The notes below the pieces were generated by a model that made no database searches, was not told where the DNA came from, and saw only the letters and a list, made by a program, of their open reading frames with translations. Both the position numbers and the translations under genes were made by a program. 64,000 nt of DNA from QHXQ01 sp036389395 (GTDB taxonomy: Bacteria > Acidobacteriota > Blastocatellia > Pyrinomonadales > Pyrinomonadaceae), in contig DASVPY010000010.1 of assembly GCA_036389395.1 (NCBI GenBank), positions 62,001 to 126,000 of the forward strand, in the 5' to 3' direction. Below, piece after piece: positions 35,312-46,826 of this stretch; positions within the stretch are counted from its first letter, which is position 1, and each line of letters begins with the position of its first letter.

Positions 35312-36481
35312 TCAGAGCGCGGGGTTGGCCTGGAAGATGCTCGCGGGCAGGCGTTGGTTCGTGCCGGGCAGGCGGAGGCAGCGTTTGAGGACGAAGTCGA
35401 AGAGGAGCGGGTTGAAGCCGTAAAGCTCGCGCAAGGGGGCGCGCTCGTCCGCGGCGATGTAGCCCGCGTCGGCGAGCGGCTTGGTGCGGATGAGGACGTT
35501 GATGGCGGGCAGCGGGTAGTCGCTGCCGTTCACGAGGCGCGGGTGCAGGTCTGTGCGCGCGAGCACGGTCGAGAGCGGCGCGCCGACGCGGTTGAACTGC
35601 GTCATCGCCGAGATGTCGCCGAAGACCAGGCCCTCGTAGCGCGGCTCGTCCATCAGCCGCATGAACAGGTCGAAGTTGGACGTGCGCTTGCGGTCGGGCG
35701 CGTCCAGGTCTTCGTTCTCGCCCAGACCCGCGCAGTGCGCGACGATGGTCTTGACGCCGTGGTCGAGCGCGCGGCGCAGGCGCAGAGGGTTGCCGAGCCG
35801 CTGATCCTCTTCCGCCTCGACCGCCTTCTCCTCGCCGCCGTGGCTGAGCAAGACCAGCCCCAGCCGCTTCATCTCACGGTAGAACGGATCGCACAACTCG
35901 TCCGCCGGGTCGATGCCCATCGCGTTCGGCAGCCACTTGACCATGCGCCCGCCGCGCGCCGCCCACCGCGCCAACTCCGCGACCGCGTCCGGGCGGTAAG
36001 GGTTGACCGAGATGACCGGCTCGAACGCTTCGGGGTGCGCCGCCGCGAGCGCGAAGACGTACTCGTTCGGCACGTAGAACTCGGTCTTGGCCGCGTTCAC
36101 CGTCCCGTCGCGGTTGTAGTGCTTGTCGAACGCGAGCAGGCGGTACTTGCCGTGCCCCTCGATGTGCTCGATGAGAGCGACGAGCCGCGCGGCGAACTCC
36201 GCGTCCGCGTGCTCGACGTGCTCGACGCCCGCGCCGCTCAGGTAGACGGCGAACTTGACGCGGTGGAACGGATGCCGCCACGAGCGCATCTTCGGGTTGA
36301 CGAGGTTCTGCGTGCCGTCCGTCCCGATGCCCGCGATGTGCGTGTGGTAGTCGAGGAGTCGGCCCGCGTCCACGTCGGCGAACGCGCGCTTAACGAGATC
36401 GGCCGCCCTAGTGCTCACGCGATCCCTCAGCTCTTCAGGCCGGTGCGTGAACGCCCCGCCCACGTGCTTCAACAGGCACAT
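35312..36481 (-). CDS. Amidohydrolase-family metal-dependent hydrolase
   Basis: ATG 36481 follows GGAGG at eight bases; the in-frame ATG 30 bases earlier lacks one. A TIM-barrel amidohydrolase_2 (PF04909) pattern is visible: 'LLDYHTHIAGIGTDG' (HxH), 'PVISVNPYRPDAV', 'MVKWLPNAMGIDPA', 'LGLVLLSHGGEEKAV', 'VKTIVAHCAGLGENED' and 'LVNGSDYPLPAINVLI' with the catalytic Asp. The 389 residues are cytoplasmic. The precise reaction (decarboxylation or hydrolysis) cannot be told. Confidence 0.85.
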   Translation of the reverse strand: MCLLKHVGGAFTHRPEELRDRVSTRAADLVKRAFADVDAGRLLDYHTHIAGIGTDGTQNLVNPKMRSWRHPFHRVKFAVYLSGAGVEHVEHADAEFAARLVALIEHIEGHGKYRLLAFDKHYNRDGTVNAAKTEFYVPNEYVFALAAAHPEAFEPVISVNPYRPDAVAELARWAARGGRMVKWLPNAMGIDPADELCDPFYREMKRLGLVLLSHGGEEKAVEAEEDQRLGNPLRLRRALDHGVKTIVAHCAGLGENEDLDAPDRKRTSNFDLFMRLMDEPRYEGLVFGDISAMTQFNRVGAPLSTVLARTDLHPRLVNGSDYPLPAINVLIRTKPLADAGYIAADERAPLRELYGFNPLLFDFVLKRCLRLPGTNQRLPASIFQANPAL

Positions 36482-36565
36482 GACACGAACCTCCGAGCCG
36501 TCGCTCTTCAACCGACACGCGCCGGCCGCTTCCGCTGGCGCTCCATCCTTGCACTTGCCGGTGCT

Positions 36566-37654
36566 CTATTCGCCCCAGTCGCTTGGCGGGATTTCTTTCG
36601 CCCGCTTCCAAGGTTTTTCAAAGTGCGAATCAATATACTGGTGGTAGATGTCTTCGGGGCTGTTGGTTTTACGCACGATTAGTGAAAAGCACCGCTGGGA
36701 TTCTCGCTCGTACGGGTACGGGTTGAGCAACATTTTATCCGCCGTGCTGATAGCAAACACGGTGGGCGTGCCGGGATAATACTTCAGATTTTCTCTCTTG
36801 ATACCAGCATATTTGAGCATGGCGATGCCGGCCCTTATCTCTGTTTGAATAGCGCCTTGCGCCCGGCCTTCCTGCTCGGCCCGGAAGTCAGCCATGTCCG
36901 GGTCGGTCATAAGGATGCGAAAATCACACGGGGTATTCGCTATCTGATCTATCATCCCCTGACCGTCGAAGCGCTCTATGGCGGCCGTCAGGAAGCCCCT
37001 GCACGAAGAGGAGACGATCCAGATGCGCGCTGGCTTCCCCTGCTGCGCCTTGTCTATCTCCGCGTTGAGGGAGCCGGCAAAATTTTCCAAGGCCGCGCCC
37101 CTCGTCTGGTACACGCCCTCCAACCCCAGCGGCGAGGCCAGCAGCGAGATAGGGCTTGCGTCACTCGCCGGTTCGGGTAGATTCTCTAACACGGCTTCGA
37201 GGTCTGGCCACCAGCGTTCGAACGACCGCCTGAGCCGATCTTCCGATAAAGCGTCTTCGCCCAGGCACTGGTTTATGGTGCGGACGAGGGCGTAGGTGTC
37301 ATCCCGCCGCGCCTGCGCCGCTTGGAACTGCGCGAGCGGGCCTCTAAGACTGGTGTAATCGAGGCCGACGAGGTAGGGGCAGACGGAGGTATCCGCTATG
37401 GCTTTCGCCAGCGCGCCCGCCTCAAAGAGAATCCAAGGGGTGTCAATGTTTTCGGGGGTGACGCAGATTATGCCGAATTTGGTGGCGTCTAACCCTTTAT
37501 CAATCTCCGCGCTCCAGCGCGCCCCTGGATCAATGTCCTCCGAAGACATCCAAGGCTGCACCGCGTGTATGACATCAGGTATCCAGCCCCGCAACGCCTC
37601 CGCCACGGCTTTACTGCGAACTCCCGACCAGCTAATGAAAAGCTTCATTCTCAT
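36566..37654 (-). CDS. TIR-domain protein with PLD-like/DUF5919-like C-terminus
   Basis: The TIR domain (residues 1-150) starts 'MKLFISWSGVRSKAVAEALR' and has 'QPWMSSEDIDPGARWSAEID', 'GIICVTPENIDTPWILFEAG' with the Glu typical of NAD-hydrolysing TIRs. The C-terminal 150 residues carry 'RIWIVSSSCRGFLTAAI', 'CDFRILMTDPDMADFRAEQE', 'YYPGTPTVFAISTADKMLLN', 'PYPYERESQRCFSLIV' and 'QYIDSHFEKPW', the same order of elements as in the proteins at 3444-4448 and 32955-33809. I infer a standalone immune effector: a TIR NADase triggered by a C-terminal sensor. ATG 37654 is five bases after AGGG. No partner gene is adjacent. Confidence 0.75.
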   Translation of the reverse strand: MRMKLFISWSGVRSKAVAEALRGWIPDVIHAVQPWMSSEDIDPGARWSAEIDKGLDATKFGIICVTPENIDTPWILFEAGALAKAIADTSVCPYLVGLDYTSLRGPLAQFQAAQARRDDTYALVRTINQCLGEDALSEDRLRRSFERWWPDLEAVLENLPEPASDASPISLLASPLGLEGVYQTRGAALENFAGSLNAEIDKAQQGKPARIWIVSSSCRGFLTAAIERFDGQGMIDQIANTPCDFRILMTDPDMADFRAEQEGRAQGAIQTEIRAGIAMLKYAGIKRENLKYYPGTPTVFAISTADKMLLNPYPYERESQRCFSLIVRKTNSPEDIYHQYIDSHFEKPWKRAKEIPPSDWGE

Positions 37655-37842
37655 GTTCACCCTGTTTGGCTAGTGGGCTTAGGTGCGCGTCGCCGCCGCA
37701 GAGCCTAGCAACTCATTTTACTGCGCGGCGCATAATAACACGCGCCGCCAAGTAAGCACATAACATTTTCCCGGCCCGCCGAACCGTCGAGTGACGGAAG
37801 CGGCGCGGCGGCGCGCGGCGCGGGCGGGCATGGTACTTACGG

Positions 37843-40617
<2,775 letters not shown>

Positions 40618-40683
40618 CTGCTTGTTCACTCCGTCTCGCGTGCGCGTCGCGGCGACTCGCGGCCACACCGCGCGGCCGCCGGC

Positions 40684-42105
40684 TCAGCGCTCGTCCACGA
40701 GGCCGGTGCTGGGCACGGGCTGCGCCGACTGCGGCGGGATGAGCGGCTCGTGCTCGTCGCCCGCGATGACGGCGCGCACGGGCGCGTCGCCCGCGTCGCG
40801 CACCAGCGTCACGCAGAGCGCCGCCAGCAGCATGAACGCGCCGCCGGCCATGACGACGTAGAGCGGCGCGTTCGGGTTGTCCGCTCCGAACAGCGCGCGG
40901 ATCGCGGGGCCGAAAGTGAACGAGGCGATGATTTCGGGGATGACGATGAAGAAGTTGAAGACGCCCATGTAGACGCCCATGCGCGCGGGCGGCAGCGCGC
41001 CCGCCAGAATCGCGTAGGGCATCGAGAGGATCGACGCCCACGCGATGCCGACGCCGACCATCGTCAGCAGCAATATGTTCCGGTCGTGGATCAGGTAGAC
41101 CGAGAGCAGCCCCGCAGCGCCGCACACGAGCGCGACGGCGTGTACGGTCTTGCGGCTCGTCGCGGCGGCCATTTTCGGCAGCGCGAAGGCGACGGCGAAG
41201 CAGACGATGGAGTAGACCATGAACGCGATGCCGCCCCACGCCTGTCCGTCCACGAAGCGCGGGTCGCGCTCGTTCGCCGCGCCGAAGATGTGGTAAGAGG
41301 TCGTCAGCCCGAAGAACATCCACATGCAGAAGAGGCCGAGCCACGTGAAGAACTGCACGACGGCCAACTGCTTCATCGTCGTCGGCATCTCGCGTATGGC
41401 CGAGAAGATTTCACTCAGCCCCGCGCCGAGGCCGCGGTGCTCGCGCTTCTTGCGCAGGAACTCGTCCATGTTCTCCGGCGGGTACTCGCGCGTCGTCACC
41501 ACCGTCCAGAGCACGCAGACGAGGAAGGCGACCGCGCCGAGTTTGAAGGCGTAGTTGACGCTCGGCGGGATGACGTGCGCCGCGCCGCCCGCGGTCGTGC
41601 CCGCGTCCACGCCGTAGCGGCGGAACAGGTAGGGCAGCAGGTTGGCGAGCGTCTGCCCGATGCCGATGAAGAACGACTGCATGACGAAGCCGACGGTGCG
41701 CTGGTCGGTGTTGAGCTTGTCGGCGACGAAGGCGCGGAACGGCTCCATCGAGACGTTGATTGAGGCGTCCAGAATCCAGAGCAGCCCCGCCGCCATCCAG
41801 AGCGCGGACGAGTCGGGCATGAAGAAGAGCGCGACGGAGGCGAGGAGCGCGCCGGTCAGGAAGTAAGGTCTGCGCCGCCCCAAACGGTTCCACGTCCGGT
41901 CGCTCATCGAGCCGATGACCGGCTGCACGAGTAAGCCCGTCACAGGCCCCGCCAGCCACAGGATCGGCACCTGTTCGGGGCGCGCGCCCAGGTAGGTGTA
42001 GATGCCGCTCATGTTGGCGAGCTGCAAGCCCCAGCCGAACTGGATGCCGAGGAAGCCGAAGCTCATGTTCCAGATTTGCCAGAAGCTCAGACGTGGTTTC
42101 TCCAT
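40684..42105 (-). CDS. SLC45-like (GPH-cation symporter type) MFS sugar transporter
   Basis: 473 residues with about 12 hydrophobic segments. Distinctive motifs are 'SFGFLGIQFGWGLQLANMSG' in TM1, 'GPVTGLLVQPVIGSMSDRTW' (TM2, the R/D loop) and 'GRRRPYFLTGALLASVALFF'. These mark the MFS/SLC45 maltose-sucrose carrier group found in bacterial maltodextrin clusters. GAGGAG precedes ATG 42105 by eight bases. Its neighbours (pullulanase, GH13, MalQ) suggest uptake of maltose or maltodextrins across the cytoplasmic membrane by proton symport. Confidence 0.9.
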   Translation of the reverse strand: MEKPRLSFWQIWNMSFGFLGIQFGWGLQLANMSGIYTYLGARPEQVPILWLAGPVTGLLVQPVIGSMSDRTWNRLGRRRPYFLTGALLASVALFFMPDSSALWMAAGLLWILDASINVSMEPFRAFVADKLNTDQRTVGFVMQSFFIGIGQTLANLLPYLFRRYGVDAGTTAGGAAHVIPPSVNYAFKLGAVAFLVCVLWTVVTTREYPPENMDEFLRKKREHRGLGAGLSEIFSAIREMPTTMKQLAVVQFFTWLGLFCMWMFFGLTTSYHIFGAANERDPRFVDGQAWGGIAFMVYSIVCFAVAFALPKMAAATSRKTVHAVALVCGAAGLLSVYLIHDRNILLLTMVGVGIAWASILSMPYAILAGALPPARMGVYMGVFNFFIVIPEIIASFTFGPAIRALFGADNPNAPLYVVMAGGAFMLLAALCVTLVRDAGDAPVRAVIAGDEHEPLIPPQSAQPVPSTGLVDER

Positions 42106-42125
42106 CGCGGTTGCTCCTCGAAGGG

Positions 42126-42242
42126 CTGTTGGCTGTTAACTGTTAGTTGTTAATTGTTAGTTGTTAGTTGTTAACTATCGGCCGGTCGCCTCCGCCCTGC
42201 GCGGCAACTAACCATTAACAACTAACCAATAACAACTGACAG
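42126..42242. repeat. TTGTTA-type heptamer palindrome
   Basis: GTTGTTA/GTTAGTT units (42126-42175) face AACTAAC/AACAACT units (42206-42240) around a GC-rich loop. Closely resembles cyanobacterial STRR arrays. It lies between the SDR gene and the transporter gene. Confidence 0.85.
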
Positions 42243-42971
42243 CTATCTCGCATAGATGTTGATGTCCTCTAAGACCACGTCGCGATCCAGGGCGAGCACG
42301 TAGAGGAGCGTGCGGGCCATGTTGCGGACGTGGACGAAGCCGGGGCGCGGCGCGGCGTCGGCGGCCGTCTGCTCCACGTCCACGAGACCGGGGCAGAGGT
42401 TGAAGACGCGCAGGTTCGCGCCCGTCTTGCGCGCGTGGTCGCGCAAAGACTCGGCGTAGCCGAGCAGACCGAACTTCGAGGCGCAGTACGCGGGCACGTC
42501 CGCGTAGCCGTGCTTGCCGGCCTGCGACGAGACGTTGACCACGTCGCCGAAGTCCTCGCGCAGCATGTAGGGGAGCGCCGCGCGCACCAGCCACATCGCG
42601 CCGCGCAGGTTCGTCTCCAACACTTCGGCCCAGCCCGCTTCGGTGATCGCCTCGACCGTCTCCGGCACGGCCAGGCCCGAATTATTGATCAAGAGATCGA
42701 GCGTGCCGAAGCGTCCCGCCGTCTCGTGGACGAGCGCCTCGGTCTCGTTCAACTCGCGTACGTCGAACGCGTGCGCGAAGACGCGCTCAGCGCCGGTCTT
42801 TGCGTTGATCTCTTGGGCCGTCCGCCGCAGCACGTCCGCGCGCCGCGACGCGATGACGACCGCGCGCGCGCCCGCCCCCGCCAACGCCTCCGCGAACGCC
42901 CGCCCGATCCCCGTCCCGCCGCCCGTCACGACGGCCACCTGCTCGCTCAGCGGTTTGTTGCGCAACGCCAT
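42243..42971 (-). CDS. Short-chain dehydrogenase/reductase
   Basis: Classical SDR of 242 residues. The Rossmann NAD(P) motif is 'VTGGGTGIGRAFAEALA', followed by 'DLLINNSGLAVPE' (NNxG), a catalytic Ser region 'VVNVSSQAGKHG', and the Tyr/Lys pair 'VPAYCASKFGLLGYAESLRD'. A charged residue after strand 2 (SRRAD) suggests NADP preference. The ATG at 42971 begins the fold; a much longer open frame upstream is out-of-frame shadow of the GH13 gene. It lies in the maltodextrin block; the substrate (a sugar or ketone) is unknown. The ribosome binding site is weak. Confidence 0.92.
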   Translation of the reverse strand: MALRNKPLSEQVAVVTGGGTGIGRAFAEALAGAGARAVVIASRRADVLRRTAQEINAKTGAERVFAHAFDVRELNETEALVHETAGRFGTLDLLINNSGLAVPETVEAITEAGWAEVLETNLRGAMWLVRAALPYMLREDFGDVVNVSSQAGKHGYADVPAYCASKFGLLGYAESLRDHARKTGANLRVFNLCPGLVDVEQTAADAAPRPGFVHVRNMARTLLYVLALDRDVVLEDINIYAR

Positions 42972-43002
42972 AACGTCACTCGACACTTGCTGCCGCGCCG
43001 TC

Positions 43003-44931
43003 TCAACGCACCGGGCCGGGCGCGTAGATGGCGGCGGTGCGGGCGGGGAGGTTGAGCCTGAGCTTGCCGTCGGCGACGCGGGCGAAGCGGCCGGGGTCGA
43101 GGCGGTCGGCGAGGCGCGTGCCGTCGCCGAGGGCCGTGGGCGCGGCGTCGAACTCGAAGGCGGCGGGGCGCGTGTCGTTGTTGAAGGCGACGACGACCAC
43201 GGCGTCCGCGGTCTTGCGCGCGTAAGCCCACTGCTGCTCGGCGACGTAGAGGTTGACGAGCGCGCCGCGGCGCAAAGGCTCAAGCTCGCGCCGCAGGCGA
43301 CCAAGGAGGCGCAGGTGTTCGACGGCGTCGCGCTCGTCGGGCGTGCGGCCCGCCGCGTCGAAGGCGTTGCGCGCGTCGCCGGGGAAGCCGCCGGGGAAGT
43401 CCGCGCGGTTCGTCGGGTCGCCCGCGCCGGCGAGGCCGAGTTCGTCGCCGTAGTAGAGTTGCGGCGTGCCGCGCATGGTCATCACGAGCGTCTCGGCGAG
43501 CTTCAGACCCGTGAAGGTCGCGCCCGGCTCGCTCATGAAGCGGCCCATGTCGTGGTTGCCGATGAGCGGGAGGAGCACGGCGGCGTTCGGGTAGGTGTGA
43601 TCGTAGCTGACGATCTGCACCGCCTCGCGCAAGGCCTTGCCTTCGGCGAAGGCGCGGCGCGTGGGGTAGAGCAGAGGGAAGTCGAACAGCGTGTCGAGAC
43701 CCGTGTCCACGCCGTCGAAGCGGACGCGCCCGCCTTGGTAGAAGTTGCAATGGCTCACGTCGCCGTCGAGGACTTCGCCGACGACGCGCATGTTCGGGTA
43801 CTCGCGTTTGACGGCCGCCGTCCAGCCGCGCCAGAAGGTGTTGGGCACGTACTGCCATGTGTCCTGGCGGATGCCGTCGAGGCCGGTCATGCCGATCCAC
43901 CAGAGCGTGTTCTGCGTGATGTAGCGCGCGGTCTCCGGGTCGTTCTGGTTCAGATCGGGCAGGATGTCTATGAACCAGCCGTCGAGGACGACGCGCTTCA
44001 CGTCGGGCAGCGCGTGCGGGTCGTGCAGCACCCAGGTCTGGAACGTGTTGGCGGGGTGCTTGTCGCGCGTGCCGTTGTACCAGGTGGGGGTCGGCATGTC
44101 GGTCGCCCAGGGGTGATAGGGGCCTGTGTGGTTGGCGACCTGATCTTGAATGACCTTGAGGCCGAGGCGGTGCGCCTCGTCCACGAGCCGGCGCAGATCG
44201 TTCATCGTGCCGAAGTGCTCTTCGACGCCGTAGAAGTCCACCGCGCCGTAGCCGTGGTAATCGGTGATGGCGCGTTTGGGGCCGCCCGTTGTGTCGGGGT
44301 AAGTCTCGCGCTCGTTGAGGTGGTTGACGTTGTCGTACCAGGGCGTGAGCCAGAGGGCGGTGACGCCGAGGTCTTTCAAGTAAGGCAGGTGTTGGATGAT
44401 GCCTTGGAAGTCGCCGCCGTGGTAGTAGCGCGGCTTGGCGCGGTCGTAGAGACCGCGTGAGGCGGCGGGGTCGTTGTTCGTGGGATCGCCGTCACTGAAG
44501 CGGTCGGTCATGATCAGGTAGACCACGTCGTCAGGCGAGAAGCCTTGGAAGCGGCCGGCGCGCGGGAGCGGCGCGCTGATCTCGAAGGGCGCTTCGACAG
44601 TGCCGCGCGGCGTGGTGACACGGAGGGTGCGCGCGCCGGGTCGGGCCTGCGGCGCGATAGTCAGGTCGGCGAACAGGTACGTGCCGGCGGCGTTCGTGCG
44701 CACGTCGGAGACGCGCAGGCCCGCGCCCGTCGCTTCGAGGCGCGCGCCGCGCAGGTTGCGCCCGCGCAGCATGAGGCGCACGGGGTTGACGGAATGATTC
44801 GCCCACCAGTTCGGCGGCTCGACCTTCGACACTTCGGGCCGCCCCTGCGCGGCGCACGGCACGGCGGCGAGCAGGAACAGCGCGGGCAGCAGCCAGCGGC
44901 GGCCGCGCGTTGGGCTGTTGGTCTTCGTCAT
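43003..44931 (-). CDS. GH13 alpha-amylase family enzyme, cyclomaltodextrinase-like, exported (paralogue 1)
   Basis: A signal peptide (LLPALFLLAAVPCAAQ) is followed by a cyclomaltodextrinase N-terminal-like domain ('VEPPNWWANHSVNPVRLMLR'). The GH13 barrel has 'VIQDQVANHTG', nucleophile in 'GIRQDTWQYVP' near 354, the acid/base in 'VVGEVLDGD' near 387 and 'LIGNHDMGRF' near 459. A C-terminal beta domain follows. It hydrolyses cyclic or linear maltodextrins. It shares 50-60-bp near-identical DNA patches with the gene at 46827-48740. It is codirectional with MalQ and pullulanase. Confidence 0.93.
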   Translation of the reverse strand: MTKTNSPTRGRRWLLPALFLLAAVPCAAQGRPEVSKVEPPNWWANHSVNPVRLMLRGRNLRGARLEATGAGLRVSDVRTNAAGTYLFADLTIAPQARPGARTLRVTTPRGTVEAPFEISAPLPRAGRFQGFSPDDVVYLIMTDRFSDGDPTNNDPAASRGLYDRAKPRYYHGGDFQGIIQHLPYLKDLGVTALWLTPWYDNVNHLNERETYPDTTGGPKRAITDYHGYGAVDFYGVEEHFGTMNDLRRLVDEAHRLGLKVIQDQVANHTGPYHPWATDMPTPTWYNGTRDKHPANTFQTWVLHDPHALPDVKRVVLDGWFIDILPDLNQNDPETARYITQNTLWWIGMTGLDGIRQDTWQYVPNTFWRGWTAAVKREYPNMRVVGEVLDGDVSHCNFYQGGRVRFDGVDTGLDTLFDFPLLYPTRRAFAEGKALREAVQIVSYDHTYPNAAVLLPLIGNHDMGRFMSEPGATFTGLKLAETLVMTMRGTPQLYYGDELGLAGAGDPTNRADFPGGFPGDARNAFDAAGRTPDERDAVEHLRLLGRLRRELEPLRRGALVNLYVAEQQWAYARKTADAVVVVAFNNDTRPAAFEFDAAPTALGDGTRLADRLDPGRFARVADGKLRLNLPARTAAIYAPGPVR

Positions 44932-45051
44932 AAGGCAGTCGGGGCGCGTCGCGGTCGGCGCGCGGGGGCTGACGGTTGTGCCAAACTGCGGCGGGCGCGG
45001 GGGCGTCTGCTCTCAAACATGAAATTCGATAGTTGCTCTTGCTCGCGGCCG

Positions 45052-46650
45052 CTAAGCGCCTTCGGCGGCGGCGGCCGGCGGCGGCTCGGCCTCGCCCTCG
45101 CCCTCGGCGGCTTCGGCGGCGGCGGCGAGGTTGCGCCCGTAGAGCGCGGACAGGTCTTTGAGCCGGGCGCGCACGCGCGCGGTCAGCGCCTTGCGCTTGT
45201 AGCGCCAGGCCCAGTTGCCCGCCGTGGAGTTGGGCAGGTTCATGCGCGCCTCGTGCCCGCAGCCGAGCACGTCCTGCAAGGGGATGATGGCCGTGTCGGC
45301 GACGGAGGCGAGCACGGCGCGGATGAAGGCCCATTGAATCTCACGCCCGTTCGTGTGCAGGTACTTCAGGCAGAAGGCGCGCTCGCGCTCGATCTGCTCG
45401 GCCGTGCGCGTCGAGCCTTCGCCGGCCTCGGAGTTGAACCAGCCCACGGTCGTGTCGTTGTCGTGCGTGCCGGTGTAGGCGACGAGGTTGCGGTGGTAGT
45501 TGTGCGGCAGGTCTATGTTCTTGGGATCGCCGCCGAAGGCGAACTGGAGGATGCGCATACCGGGCAAGCCGAAGTCGTCGCGCAGAGCTTCCACGTCCGG
45601 CGTGATGACGCCGAGGTCTTCGGCGATGATCGGCAACTCGCCGAGCGCCTCTTTGATCGCGGTGAACAACTCGCGCCCCGGCGCTTCGACCCAGCGGCCG
45701 CGCTCGGCCGTCTTGTCGCCGCCCGGTATCTCCCAACTCGCCGCGAAGCCGCGGAAGTGATCTATGCGCAGGATGTCGAACTCGTGGAGCATGGCGCTGA
45801 TGCGCTCGATCCACCAGCGGAAGCCCTCGGCGCGCATCACGTCCCAGTTGTACAGGGGGTTGCCCCAGAGCTGGCCCGTGCGGCTGAAGTAGTCGGGCGG
45901 CACGCCCGCGACGACCGTGGGCGAGCCGTCCGGGTTGAGCTTGAAGAGGCGCTTGTTGACCCACACGTCTGTCGAGTCGTGGGCGACGAAGATGGGTATG
46001 TCGCCGACGAGCTTAACGTCGCGCTCGTTCGCGTAACGCTTCAACGCGGCCCACTGGCGGAAGAAGAGGAACTGCCAGAACTTGCGCGCCTCGATCTTCT
46101 CACGCAGGTCGGTGCGCGCGGCGTGCAGCGCGCCCGGATCGCGCTCGACCATCGGGCGCTCCCACTCGGGCCAGGCCACGCCGTTGCGCACGTCCTTCAT
46201 CGCGCGGAACAGCGCGTAGTCTTCGAGCCACGCGGCGTGCTTCTGGCAGAACGCGTCGAACTCGGCGCGCAAGCCCTCGTCGCCCCCGGTCTTGAACCGC
46301 TCGAACGCGCGCCAGAGCAGTTGGTGTTTGAACTCGATGACGGGGCCGTAGTCCACGCGCTCCTCGTCGAACGGCGGCACAGCGCCCACGTCCTCTTTGG
46401 CCAGCAGGCCCTGTTCGACGAGCACGTCGGGGCTGATGAGCAGGGTGTTGCCGGCGAAGGCGGAGAAGCACTGGTAGGGCGAATCGCCGTAGCCGGTGGG
46501 GCCGAGCGGGAGCACCTGCCAGAGCGTCTGGCCCGCGCCGGTCAGGAAGTCCACGAAGGCGTAGGCCTCCGGGCCGAGGTCGCCCACGCCGTAGCGTGCG
46601 GGCAAAGAGGTCGGGTGCAGCAAGATACCGCTCGCGCGTGGGAAACTCAC
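45052..46650 (-). CDS. malQ: 4-alpha-glucanotransferase (amylomaltase, GH77)
   Basis: 532 residues starting 'FPRASGILLHPTSLPARYGV', the MalQ N-terminal signature. Catalytic blocks are 'LRIDHFRGFAA' (nucleophile Asp) near 295, 'IIAEDLGVITPDV' (acid/base) near 343 and 'AYTGTHDNDT' near 395. No signal peptide: cytoplasmic. It transfers glucan segments between maltodextrins. GTG 46650 has GAGGGG at seven bases. The C-terminus is an Ala/Glu-rich tail (AAEAAEGEGEAEP), longer than usual. It is flanked by two GH13 genes on the same strand. Confidence 0.95.
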   Translation of the reverse strand: MSFPRASGILLHPTSLPARYGVGDLGPEAYAFVDFLTGAGQTLWQVLPLGPTGYGDSPYQCFSAFAGNTLLISPDVLVEQGLLAKEDVGAVPPFDEERVDYGPVIEFKHQLLWRAFERFKTGGDEGLRAEFDAFCQKHAAWLEDYALFRAMKDVRNGVAWPEWERPMVERDPGALHAARTDLREKIEARKFWQFLFFRQWAALKRYANERDVKLVGDIPIFVAHDSTDVWVNKRLFKLNPDGSPTVVAGVPPDYFSRTGQLWGNPLYNWDVMRAEGFRWWIERISAMLHEFDILRIDHFRGFAASWEIPGGDKTAERGRWVEAPGRELFTAIKEALGELPIIAEDLGVITPDVEALRDDFGLPGMRILQFAFGGDPKNIDLPHNYHRNLVAYTGTHDNDTTVGWFNSEAGEGSTRTAEQIERERAFCLKYLHTNGREIQWAFIRAVLASVADTAIIPLQDVLGCGHEARMNLPNSTAGNWAWRYKRKALTARVRARLKDLSALYGRNLAAAAEAAEGEGEAEPPPAAAAEGA

Positions 46651-46712
46651 AACAGGCCCCTCTTAATTGTCAGGATGAACAAAGCTTATAAGGCACGGCG
46701 CGGGCGTTGTCA

Positions 46713-46811
46713 AAATCTGAAGTTCAAAGTTCAAGGTTCAAAGTTCAAGGTTGGCCGTGTGTCGAACCTTGAACGTCGAACCTTGAACTTTGAACTTTGA
46801 ACTTTGAACTC
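46713..46811. repeat. GTTCAAG/CTTGAAC heptamer palindrome
   Basis: Five GTTCAAA/GTTCAAG units face five or more TTTGAAC/CTTGAAC units around GGCCGTGTGTC. It lies between MalQ and the second GH13 gene, inside the putative operon, touching the 3' end of the latter's region. Confidence 0.88.
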
Positions 46812-46826
46812 CGACTGACCTCCGCT